Positions 53,790-60,874 of a DNA stretch of 64,000 nt are shown here, piece by piece. The notes below the pieces were generated by a model. The model had not been told where the DNA came from. It was given only the letters and a program-made list of their open reading frames with translations, and did not search any database. Every line of letters begins with the position of its first letter. The first letter of the stretch is position 1. The DNA is from Desulfuromonas sp. AOP6. Lineage in GTDB: Bacteria; Desulfobacterota; Desulfuromonadia; Desulfuromonadales; SZUA-540. The position numbers and the translations under genes are program-made. The stretch covers positions 620,001 to 684,000 of the forward strand of contig NZ_AP022810.1 of the NCBI RefSeq assembly GCF_009731355.2, written 5' to 3'.

Positions 53790-53885
53790 CCACCGAAAAG
53801 GTAAACCTCGGGTGACCGGGGGGCACAAAGCCATCGGTCCGACGCAGATGTTTAAAAGAGTCGGATGGCCGGGCTGTCGAAGTGG
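53790..53885 (+). ncRNA. GEMM-I (cyclic-di-GMP class I) riboswitch aptamer
   Basis: All hallmark parts of a GEMM-I aptamer are present in order. P1: CCACCGA (53790-53796) pairs with TCG (53877-53879) and GTGG (53882-53885). GGTAAACC (53800-53807) follows. P2: CCTCGG (53806-53811) and CCGGGG (53816-53821) cap a GTGA loop, a GNRA tetraloop. The conserved GCACAAAGCC spans 53823-53832. P3: GCCAT/ATGGC (53830-53834, 53865-53869) and CCGAC/GTCGG (53839-53843, 53860-53864) enclose an internal loop suited to a tetraloop receptor. The base matching Vc2 G20 is G (53800), the cyclic-di-GMP-type identity rather than the A seen in cGAMP-selective variants. Alignment was by eye. Confidence 0.85.
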
Positions 53886-53915
53886 CTGAAGATAAATTTC
53901 CTAACGGATTTATCA

Positions 53916-53947
53916 AGCCCGCCCTTTTTCGGATGCGGGCTTTTTTT
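53916..53947 (+). terminator. Riboswitch expression-platform terminator
   Basis: AGCCCGC (53916-53922) pairs with GCGGGCT (53935-53941), followed by seven T. A second hairpin, GATAAAT/ATTTATC (53891-53897, 53908-53914), precedes it. The aptamer 3' strand CCGGGCT (53869-53875) can instead pair with AGCCCG (53916-53921), which would prevent the terminator. This predicts that ligand binding frees the terminator (OFF switch), an inference from pairing only. Confidence 0.8.
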
Positions 53948-53988
53948 GTTCACATGACACCCTGGCCAAGATTCTCGCGAGGTGAAGG

Positions 53989-55674
53989 ATGACTAAGGCA
54001 CCACCGTCAATGCAAAACGAAGAAACAATCAAGATACAGTGCCCCGAATGTGGTCACAGCAAACGGCTCCCCGCCAAAGCCGTACCGGCCAAAGGGGCCG
54101 TGGCCACCTGCCCCAAATGTGCGGGCAGATTTCAGGTGCCGCCTCCCGGCGCCGGGAAGGAAGTGCCTGCTGTCGCCAGTCGTGTCGCTAGTGCCGCCAC
54201 GCAGGGGAGCGCTCGCCCTGACCCGGTTGACCCGCCGCCCGTGACCGCCAAGGTCAAGTTCCAAACCTTTGTCACCTACGATAATCGCTTCAAGGGCAAA
54301 GGAGAGGTGCGCATCGCGGACGGCTTCATTCAGATACAGGCGCGGCGAAGATGGATGGGGTTATTCTCAGGCAGAAAAACCGAACGCTACCCCCTTGCCG
54401 CCGTGCGTAATCTTTTCTGCAAAGGCAAGACCGTCCAGTTTGTCATCCCCCAAGGTAAGAGGGTGTGGCAGGCTTATCTGGTCTGCGCTGATCAAAAGAC
54501 GGCTCAGGCCCTTGCCGCCCGATTGCCCAAGACCGTAGACGGCAAATTCACCACCACACAACAGGCCAACAACGAATTGAAAGAGAGGATGTCGCAACTG
54601 CCGGCTGCAACGCCCGTTACCTGGGCCCTGCTGGCCCTCAATATTATGGCTTATCTGGCCATGGCCTGGACCACCAAGCAATGGCTGCAATTTGATGCCG
54701 CTTACCTGACGTCTGTCGGCGGCAACTACTCACCCCTTACCACCGATGGCCAGTGGTGGCGGATGCTGACCGCCACCTTCTTGCATGCCGGCCTGCTTCA
54801 CCTGGTCTTCAACATGCTTGCCCTCTACCACATTGGCCGCCTTGTCGAACGTCTGCACGGCCCCTGGGCTTATCTCTCTATTTACCTGCTGGCCGGCATA
54901 GCCGGATCGTGCGGCACCCTGCTTTTTTCTCCCCTGAATGTCGGTATCGGTGCCTCGGGCGCGGTCTTTGGCGTCATGGGGGCCATGGTGATCTTCTTTC
55001 AGATCGACCGCGACTTTCTCACATCCGGCGCCCGCAATAAAATTGCCACCACCTTTGCCATCTACGGCTTTTATGCCCTGATGAACGGCATCGGCAAAGC
55101 CGGAATCGACAACGCCGCCCATGTCGGCGGCGCCCTGACCGGCATAGCCCTGGCCTGGTTTATCGGCAAACCCTTGCGACTCAAGAAAGAAGACGGCGGC
55201 TGGTTGAGCCGACGAGCCCTGGCCGGTGTGGGGCTCGTCCTTCTCGGAGTTGGCGTCGCCTTAGCCGCGGCGCCGAAACGGGGCAGCGACTATAGGGTGG
55301 CCGCAAGCATCGTCGAACTGCAGCAAGAGCTGAGTGCCAAAGAAAAGATATTGGCGGACGAGGTTGTGAAAATGTCCGAAATGGCGGAGGACGTGGACTC
55401 TGCCAAAGTCACCGAAGTGGTAACGCTATGGCAAAACACCTACCAGGGACTGCCGGAACGGTTGGCCCAGCTTCAGCCTGAAAATGAAAGCCTCCAAAAG
55501 CGGCAAGAAGTGTTGCTTGCCTACATTCGTCTCAAGCAGGAAGGGGGCGAGCTGATGGCCGAAGCTTTTGCCAAAGAGGATAATACCCTTGCGAAGCAGT
55601 CGGTCGAGAAGCTGAAGGAAGCGAATGAATTGGCTTCTGGTTTGGCAAAGCCGATTCAGTGGAATGAGCGTTAA
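53989..55674 (+). CDS. Rhomboid-family intramembrane serine protease with N-terminal zinc ribbon
   Basis: A 561-residue protein with four parts. Residues 16-52 form a zinc ribbon (CPECGH and CPKCAG). Residues about 85-185 form a beta-rich domain (FQTFVTYDNRFKGKGEVRIADG). Residues about 205-435 are the rhomboid domain with TATFLHAGLLHLVFNMLALY, catalytic S323 in GASGAVFG and H378 in AAHVGG. The last 130 residues are a charged coiled-coil-like tail (VELQQELSAKEKILADEVVK). Ser and His are both kept, so it should be an active intramembrane protease. GAGGTGAAGG precedes the ATG. It is led by the GEMM riboswitch and terminator, so its expression should follow cyclic-di-GMP. Confidence 0.9.
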   Translation: MTKAPPSMQNEETIKIQCPECGHSKRLPAKAVPAKGAVATCPKCAGRFQVPPPGAGKEVPAVASRVASAATQGSARPDPVDPPPVTAKVKFQTFVTYDNRFKGKGEVRIADGFIQIQARRRWMGLFSGRKTERYPLAAVRNLFCKGKTVQFVIPQGKRVWQAYLVCADQKTAQALAARLPKTVDGKFTTTQQANNELKERMSQLPAATPVTWALLALNIMAYLAMAWTTKQWLQFDAAYLTSVGGNYSPLTTDGQWWRMLTATFLHAGLLHLVFNMLALYHIGRLVERLHGPWAYLSIYLLAGIAGSCGTLLFSPLNVGIGASGAVFGVMGAMVIFFQIDRDFLTSGARNKIATTFAIYGFYALMNGIGKAGIDNAAHVGGALTGIALAWFIGKPLRLKKEDGGWLSRRALAGVGLVLLGVGVALAAAPKRGSDYRVAASIVELQQELSAKEKILADEVVKMSEMAEDVDSAKVTEVVTLWQNTYQGLPERLAQLQPENESLQKRQEVLLAYIRLKQEGGELMAEAFAKEDNTLAKQSVEKLKEANELASGLAKPIQWNER

Positions 55675-55750
55675 GAGACTGAGGAATTGTCGAATTTAGA
55701 ATAAGAAAGCTCGCTTGGTGACAACTAAATTGAAGAAATGGGAGTTGGGG

Positions 55751-56326
55751 ATGTCGTCAATAAATGGGCAAAATATTGTTGATAGAAGTTCGGTTAATTT
55801 TGATGATGCAATTATTGTTATGAGGCCAAGTAAGGGTCATTATTTTTTAATACTAGTGATAACTGTAGTAGTAACAGCTTATGCCATGTTTGCAGATGTA
55901 ATCCCTGTTCTTATCACATTAGACTATTCATCTGTTTTTTCAGGATCAGAAAATAGAATTGGAAAACAAATATTCCATTTTTATCTTGGCTTGTTCTTAT
56001 GTGCTTACATACCAGCGTGGGCCCCAATTTTCAGAATAGGGAATGCCTACTTTTTTAACGATAAGTTAATTATAACACCATTTTTTTCAAAAAAAATTAA
56101 AAGTTACTATTATGAAAATATGCAAGTAACACAAGATAGGATGCTCCGTTTGAAAATAGATGAATTAAAAGTTGGTTCTGACTACAATATATTCAAAAAA
56201 ATTAAAAACCGATATTTTGATGGTGTTGTGTTTGGCTTGACAAAGAAAACAATAAATAATTACGAAATTGTCGAGGATGTATTGAGCTTACTTAAAAATA
56301 ATTCTGCAAAATACCTTGAGAAATAA
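55751..56326 (+). CDS. AT-rich orphan membrane protein
   Basis: A 191-residue protein I do not recognise. It has two clear hydrophobic helices (YFLILVITVVVTAYAMFADV and FYLGLFLCAYIPAWAPIF) followed by a basic, Lys/Tyr/Asn-rich cytosolic part (KKIKSYYYENMQVTQ, DYNIFKKIKNRYFDG) of the kind seen in small PH-like membrane proteins. The base composition is strikingly AT-rich (many AAA, ATA, TTA codons) compared with every neighbour, which suggests recent acquisition. ATG 55751 has GGGAG 6 bases upstream; a TTG at 55715 is the other start. It lies between the rhomboid gene and a RAYT element. Confidence 0.68.
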   Translation: MSSINGQNIVDRSSVNFDDAIIVMRPSKGHYFLILVITVVVTAYAMFADVIPVLITLDYSSVFSGSENRIGKQIFHFYLGLFLCAYIPAWAPIFRIGNAYFFNDKLIITPFFSKKIKSYYYENMQVTQDRMLRLKIDELKVGSDYNIFKKIKNRYFDGVVFGLTKKTINNYEIVEDVLSLLKNNSAKYLEK

Positions 56327-56499
56327 GTTTAATAAGATTTAAAAGTTAAGAATTTGTAGGTTTTTGCTTACGGAAAAACTGGAAAGAGTCAGATATTTAT
56401 GTCTGGCTCTTTATGTAGTCAGGAAAATTGGTTTTGATGAAAATCAAAATACCAGCGGCCATATTATTTTTGGCAGGAATAGTTTTTTTGTCATTTAGC

Positions 56500-56535
56500 G
56501 GGTAGTTCTGGGGACACGGGTAGTTCTGGGGACAC
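56500..56535 (+). repeat. Left-end repeats of the RAYT element (two tandem copies)
   Basis: GGGTAGTTCTGGGGACAC occurs twice in tandem (56500-56517, 56518-56535). The unit is the reverse complement of the core of the repeats right of the transposase gene (GGTGTCCCCAGAATT), so it forms a terminal inverted repeat. The preceding 56327-56499 is AT-rich and shows a CAGA/TCTG-type hairpin (AAAGAGTCAGATA...TCTGGCTCTTT, about 56384-56412), a possible terminator of the orphan gene. Confidence 0.8.
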
Positions 56536-56586
56536 CATCCTTAATTATTTCTTGACGCCCCATAATCCCTTCATTAATCTCCACAC

Positions 56587-57252
56587 ATGGCAAGAATTGC
56601 ACGGGTCATAGCATCAGGCATCCCCCATCACATTACCCAACGGGGCAACCGGAGGATGCAAACCTTCTTCGGCGACGACGACTATCGGGCCTACCTAGAC
56701 CTGTTGGCTGAATGGTGCCGTAAGTGTTCGGTCGATATCTGGGCCTATTGTCTTATGCCGAATCATGTTCACCTGATTGCTGTTCCCGAAAGCGAAGAGG
56801 CGTTGCGCCGCGGCATCGGGGAGGCCCATCGTCGCTATAGCCGCATGATCAACTTTCGGAACAACTGGCGCGGGCACCTCTGGCAAGGCCGCTTTGCCTC
56901 CTTCCCTATGGATGAGAACTATCTTCTGGCTGCTGCCCGCTATGTGGAGAGAAACCCAGTCGCTGCCGGCTTGGTTGACGATGCTGGGGCCTGGCCGTGG
57001 AGCAGTGCTCAGGCGCATTTAGCTGCAACGGATGATGGATTGGTCACAGTGGCGCCACTTTTGGAGTTGGCCGGTGACTGGCGAACGTTTCTGGAGGATT
57101 CGTCTGATGAAGAACGGGTCAACGAGATAAAGAAGCATGAGCGCACCGGAAGACCCCTCGGATCAGAGGGATTTGTCGCCAGGCTGGAGACCGTGCTGGA
57201 TCGTACGCTTAAACCGTGCAAGCCAGGGCCAAAGGGGAAGGGAATTAAGTAA
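56587..57252 (+). CDS. REP-associated tyrosine transposase (RAYT, IS200/IS605-like TnpA_REP)
   Basis: A 221-residue single-strand-acting transposase-like protein of the Y1 family. The start ARIARVIASGIPHHITQRGNRR is typical of this class; the HUH-type metal motif is H60 and H62 in MPNHVHLIAVPE, and the nucleophile is Y119 in ARYVERNPVAAGLV. The basic C-terminus ends KPGPKGKGIK. All catalytic residues are intact. It is flanked by inverted copies of a short repeat, two left and six right, as expected for a REP/RAYT pair. The last codons lie within a segment that is duplicated in the downstream repeat array. Confidence 0.92.
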   Translation: MARIARVIASGIPHHITQRGNRRMQTFFGDDDYRAYLDLLAEWCRKCSVDIWAYCLMPNHVHLIAVPESEEALRRGIGEAHRRYSRMINFRNNWRGHLWQGRFASFPMDENYLLAAARYVERNPVAAGLVDDAGAWPWSSAQAHLAATDDGLVTVAPLLELAGDWRTFLEDSSDEERVNEIKKHERTGRPLGSEGFVARLETVLDRTLKPCKPGPKGKGIK

Positions 57253-57484
57253 GGTGTCCCCAGAATTGTTCGCAAAGGGGAAGGGAATTAAGTGAGGTGT
57301 CCCCGGAATTGTGCGGCAAAGGGGAAGGGAATTAAGTAAGGTGTCCCCAGAATTGTTGCACGTGCAAGCCAGGGCCAAAGGGGAAGGGAATTAAGTAAGG
57401 TGTCCCCGGAATTGCGGAGGGGAATTAAGTAAGGTGTCCCCAGAATTGTTGCAAGGGGAATTAAGTAAGGTGTCCCCAGAATTG
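57240..57484 (+). repeat. Array of six RAYT-associated repeats
   Basis: Six copies of a 29-base unit, GGGAATTAAGTAAGGTGTCC plus CC(A/G)GAATTG, start at 57240, 57283, 57327, 57386, 57420 and 57456. Spacing between copies is uneven (7 to 30 bases). GCAAGCCAGGGCCAAAGGGG, the last coding stretch of the transposase gene, recurs before the fourth copy, so the array grew partly by duplicating the gene end. No gene is present from 57253 to 57580; minus-strand open frames across the array are repeat translation only. Confidence 0.88.
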
Positions 57485-57580
57485 TTGCAGGACCTATTGT
57501 GTGGTGTAAAAGCAGGACAGCTTGCCCCTTGCCAGGAGTCGGCTTTTGTTCTTTCGGACAACAGAGGGTCTGATCAGGGG

Positions 57581-57961
57581 TCAACTGCCGGTAGTTTGAA
57601 GGGACTTCAGATATGTGGTCAGTTCGTCGATCTGGGCAGGGGAAAACCGCTCGCCAAAAGCGGGCATCCCGTTTGGACGGCCTTCGCGGATGCTCGTGCG
57701 CAGGGAGTCGGGGTCACCGCCGTAAATGAAGTCTGGTCCTTGCAGTGACGGCCCTTTGGAGGCCCACCCGCCCTTGCCTCGTTCGCCGTGGCAGGGGGAA
57801 CACCAAGTGGCAAACTGTTGCGCGGCCGTTTTTTCGACTCTTGCTTCAGGCGTAGAGGATTCCTGACAGCCCAGAAGCAGGAACAGGAAGAGGCCATAAC
57901 TCGCGGCACGCCACAGGCAAAGGCGGTGGTGGGAGAGGGTGTTTTTTGGATTCATGATCAC
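57581..57961 (-). CDS. Monoheme cytochrome c lipoprotein
   Basis: A precursor of 126 residues from GTG 57961 (TAGGAG 5 bases upstream), or 124 from ATG 57955. A lipoprotein signal ends FLFLLLGC, so the mature protein should be membrane-anchored. One heme site is present, WCSPCHGERGKGG, with a Met ligand in NGMPAFGERF and the closing helix IDELTTYLKSLQ. It belongs to the class I/cbb3-type c family and is probably periplasmic. It sits between the RAYT array and a decayed RAYT end, an accessory setting. Confidence 0.88.
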   Translation of the reverse strand: MIMNPKNTLSHHRLCLWRAASYGLFLFLLLGCQESSTPEARVEKTAAQQFATWCSPCHGERGKGGWASKGPSLQGPDFIYGGDPDSLRTSIREGRPNGMPAFGERFSPAQIDELTTYLKSLQTTGS

Positions 57962-58099
57962 CAGGGCTCCTAGGATAAAAGTCGTCTCTCGGAAGAGTGA
58001 ACAATAAAAACAGGCGATCAAAAAACAAGTTTTTTATCGCTCTTTGTGAAGCAGGAATGATGATGGAACGCTATCACGGCCTCCACAAAAGTCAATATG

Positions 58100-58208
58100 G
58101 GGTAGTTCTGTGGACACCCTGCTTAATTATGTCTTGACGACCCATAATCTCTTCATTGGTCTTCAAATAGGGCAAGGGATGCCAACCTTCTGTGGCGACG
58201 ACCACCGG
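58100..58208 (+). pseudogene. Decayed second RAYT element end
   Basis: GGGTAGTTCTGTGGACAC (58100-58117) and the following bases (TTAATTAT.TCTTGACG.CCCATAATC.CTTCATT) repeat the left end and leader of the RAYT element at 56518-56580 with a few changes. After a gap, GATGCCAACCTTCTGTGGCG (58179-58198) and the next bases match the transposase codons at about 56654-56686. The rest is deleted. It is a remnant of a second copy in the same orientation. Apart from this, 57962-58350 holds no gene. Confidence 0.85.
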
Positions 58209-58350
58209 AGTTGTATTTCCCCATTAGAACAGAAGGGTGGATAAGGTAAAATAAGGCCTGCCGGGGTTGACAAACGCCCGATTTAACGGTAAAAAAGCGT
58301 CTTTGTGAATGAGTTTGCTATCGACTTTTCACCTGACAGGGGGAGTTTTT

Positions 58351-59025
58351 ATGAAAAAGGATATCCAGGAAAAAGGGGCCATCATTCAACGCGACAAGGA
58401 GACCTATGCGGTGGCTCCCCACATTCCCGGCGGCATCACCAATCCGGCGACCCTGCGCAAGATCGCCGATGTGGCGGAGAAATACGGGGCCCAGGCGCTG
58501 AAACTGACGAGCGCCCAGCGCATCGCCATTGTCGGGTTGCCAGAAGAGAAGCTGGATGAGATCTGGGAGGAGCTGGGGGAGAAGCCCGGCGCCGCCATTG
58601 GTCTCTGCGTGCGCAGCGTCAAGATCTGCCCCGGCACCACCTTCTGCAAACGCGGCCAGCAGGACTCCGTGACCGTGGGACTGGAGATGGACGAGAAGTA
58701 CCACGGCCTGCAGCTCCCCTGGAAGTTCAAGATGGGGGTCTCCGGCTGCATCAACGACTGCGCTGAAGGGTGCATCAAGGACGTCGCCCTTATCGGCACG
58801 CCCAAGGGCTGGAACGTGATGGTCGGCGGCAACGGGGGCGGGCAGGCGCGCCTCTCCTACAAGCTGCTCGAACATGTGCCCACCGACGAAGAGGCGCTGG
58901 CCGTGGTCGATCACATCATCCAGTGGTTCAAGGCCAAGGATCGCAAGTGCCGCCTCGGCAAGTTCATTGACGAGATGGGGTTCGAGGCGTTTCGCGACGA
59001 ATTGCTGCAGGACTTCAAACCCTGA
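58351..59025 (+). CDS. Small assimilatory-type sulfite reductase-like siroheme/4Fe-4S protein
   Basis: A 224-residue protein combining a ferredoxin-like half domain (YAVAPHIPGGITNPATLRKIADVA) and the siroheme/4Fe-4S domain: CPGTTFC gives the C-X5-C part and GCINDCAEGC the C-X3-C part. This size and order match the small low-spin sulfite reductase known from Desulfovibrio. It probably reduces sulfite or nitrite, or has an unknown siroheme role. ATG 58351 has GGGGGAG just upstream; the 58309 start lacks one. It is followed by a strong terminator and faces a response regulator gene. Confidence 0.87.
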   Translation: MKKDIQEKGAIIQRDKETYAVAPHIPGGITNPATLRKIADVAEKYGAQALKLTSAQRIAIVGLPEEKLDEIWEELGEKPGAAIGLCVRSVKICPGTTFCKRGQQDSVTVGLEMDEKYHGLQLPWKFKMGVSGCINDCAEGCIKDVALIGTPKGWNVMVGGNGGGQARLSYKLLEHVPTDEEALAVVDHIIQWFKAKDRKCRLGKFIDEMGFEAFRDELLQDFKP

Positions 59026-59032
59026 GGTATGT

Positions 59033-59067
59033 AAAAAAGGGGAGCCGATTTGGCTCCCCTTTTTTTT
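59033..59067. terminator. Bidirectional terminator after the sulfite reductase-like gene
   Basis: AAAAAAGGGGAGCC (59033-59046) pairs with GGCTCCCCTTTTTT (59052-59065) around a 5-base loop, with T runs on both strands. It separates convergent genes. Confidence 0.9.
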
Positions 59068-59068
59068 G

Positions 59069-59773
59069 TCAGGGCTGGGCGACGAAGCGGTAACCGCGGC
59101 CGCGCACGGTGAGAAAATGAACGGGGTTGGCCGGGTCCGGTTCGAAGTAGCGGCGCAGGCGGACGATGAAGTTGTCCAGCGTGCGGGTCTCCGTGTCCGG
59201 CGTCATGCCCCACACCAGCTTCAGCAGCTCGGCGCGGCTGAGGATTTCCCCCTCGCGATCGAAAAAGATACGCAGCATCTTGATTTCCAGCTCGGTGAGA
59301 CTGACCTCCCCACGGGGGGTGGTGGCCGTCTGTTCCTGCAGGTTCACCTCGTTGCCACCAAAGGCGTAGAGATCGCCCGGCGGCAACTCTTCCTTGTGCC
59401 ATCCTGAACGCCGCAGCATCCCTTTAATCCGCAACAGAAATTCGTCCAGGCTGAAAGGCTTGGTCAGGTAGTCGTCCGCCCCGGCGGCAAGGCCTTTGAC
59501 GCGGTCCCTTTCCTGGGAGCGGGCGGTGAGGATGAGGATGGGCAGGCGCGGGCTCTTTTCACGGATCTGCCGGCACACCTCAAGGCCGTCGATGCCCGGC
59601 AGGGAGAGATCGAGCACCAGCAGGGAGAAGGACTCCCGGCTGAAGGCGTCCAGGGCCTTCTCGCCGCTGCCGGCGTGGGTGACGGCGTAGCCTTCGGCTT
59701 CAAGGTTGAAAAGGAGCCCTCGGGCGAGGCTCGGCTCGTCTTCCACCAGCAGAATACGGGCTTGGGGCATCAT
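59069..59773 (-). CDS. OmpR/PhoB-type response regulator
   Basis: A 234-residue regulator. The receiver domain (1-120) has the acidic ED pair in ILLVEDEPSLARG, phospho-acceptor D55 in LLVLDLSLPG, the Thr in ILTARSQ and the Lys in DDYLTKPFS. The winged-helix domain (about 135-232) has LTELEIKMLRIFFDREGEILSRAELL and RTLDNFIVRLRRYFEPDP with VRGRGYRF. It is coupled to the histidine kinase by an ATGA overlap. Its target genes are not visible here; the adjacent convergent sulfite reductase-like gene is a candidate only by position. Confidence 0.94.
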   Translation of the reverse strand: MMPQARILLVEDEPSLARGLLFNLEAEGYAVTHAGSGEKALDAFSRESFSLLVLDLSLPGIDGLEVCRQIREKSPRLPILILTARSQERDRVKGLAAGADDYLTKPFSLDEFLLRIKGMLRRSGWHKEELPPGDLYAFGGNEVNLQEQTATTPRGEVSLTELEIKMLRIFFDREGEILSRAELLKLVWGMTPDTETRTLDNFIVRLRRYFEPDPANPVHFLTVRGRGYRFVAQP

Positions 59774-60726
59774 TCCCTCTCCTTGACCGGTGAAATCAGG
59801 GGGAGGGTGATGTGCACGGTGACTCCCTTGTTCAAGCCCTCACTCTCGATCCAGACCTTGCCGCGATGCAGCAGAATAACGGCCCGGATGATGAAGAGGC
59901 CCAGTCCGCTCCCCCGGATCGTCTCTCCGCTCGACTTGACCCGATAAAACATGCGAAAGACTTTCTTCAGCTCCTTTTTCTCCAGGCCCCGCCCCTGATC
60001 GGCAAAGGTCAGATGAGCCTGGTCCCCTTCGGCTTGAAGGGTCAGCTTGAGAGCAGGGGGGCCATTGCTGTAGAGCAGGGCATTCTCGAGAAGATTGCGG
60101 AAGACGGCCTTGAGCCAGTCGGTGTCGGCGCGCACATGGATTTCGGGCGCGATGTCGAGCGCCATGGTGCCGGCCTTGGGCAGGGCGTACTGCTGGGGAC
60201 GAAAGTAGTTCGTGATCAGTTCCGACAGGTTGCAGGGAGTCAGGTTGAGCTTGAGTCCCCGCTGTTCCAGGCGGTTGGCGGATAAAAGATTGTTCACCAG
60301 GGTGTTCAGCCGGTCGGTGTCGGCCAGCATGGTGTCGAGAAAGGTGTCCATCTGCTCCGGGTCGGGCTGGCGGCGGCGAATGGTTTCGAGGTGCAGCTGG
60401 ATGGAGGCGATGGGGGATTTGAGCTCATGGGTCACCTGAGCGATGAACTGGTGCTGGGCCCGGTAAAGGGCTGCCTGCCTGCGCCAGTAGAGAAAGATGA
60501 CGTAGACCCCGGCCAGAATGGCTCCGAGCAACAGCAGGCCCTCGATCAGGATAAGCCAGTCCCAGCCCCTTTGCAGCAGATCAGGGCTGTATTGCTCGGC
60601 CAGGGCGCGCAGGCGCCGGTGGCTGCCCATGAACCAGGAGATCCAGGAGATGACGATGATCACCCAGATCAGCTGGACGGCGACAAAGGCGAAGAGCGGA
60701 TTGATGACGCGGCGAAAGAGTTTCAT
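59770..60726 (-). CDS. Sensor histidine kinase
   Basis: A 318-residue membrane kinase with two hydrophobic helices (about 11-32 and 58-80) and a short periplasmic loop of about 25 residues, too small for a typical ligand domain. The HisKA segment has H100 in QVTHELKSPIASIQ, followed by N box (VFRNLLENALLYS), F/G boxes (FADQGRGLEKKELKKVF and GETIRGSGLGLFI). Such short-loop sensors often sense within the membrane or through partner proteins. It is first in the operon with the response regulator. Confidence 0.93.
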   Translation of the reverse strand: MKLFRRVINPLFAFVAVQLIWVIIVISWISWFMGSHRRLRALAEQYSPDLLQRGWDWLILIEGLLLLGAILAGVYVIFLYWRRQAALYRAQHQFIAQVTHELKSPIASIQLHLETIRRRQPDPEQMDTFLDTMLADTDRLNTLVNNLLSANRLEQRGLKLNLTPCNLSELITNYFRPQQYALPKAGTMALDIAPEIHVRADTDWLKAVFRNLLENALLYSNGPPALKLTLQAEGDQAHLTFADQGRGLEKKELKKVFRMFYRVKSSGETIRGSGLGLFIIRAVILLHRGKVWIESEGLNKGVTVHITLPLISPVKERE

Positions 60727-60874
60727 GGGCCATCTTTAGCATTTCGCGGGGCGGCGAACAAGACCTATGTCACAAAGCTTTTACATAACTATTACAATTG
60801 CCTTGGTCATCTTCTGCTAGGCTGTCTTCAGTTAAGAAACAGCCAGGTATGGCTTGCAGCCAAGGAGATTGACC

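Noticed and set aside
57240-57484. CRISPR array
   Set aside because: Units are separated by 7 to 30 bases of non-unique sequence, some copied from the transposase gene, and no cas genes are nearby.
57163-57584. Minus-strand open frames across the repeat array with repeated ILGTPYLIP and NSGDTLLNS peptides
   Set aside because: They are translations of the DNA repeats in different frames, with no ribosome-binding site and no independent coding signal.
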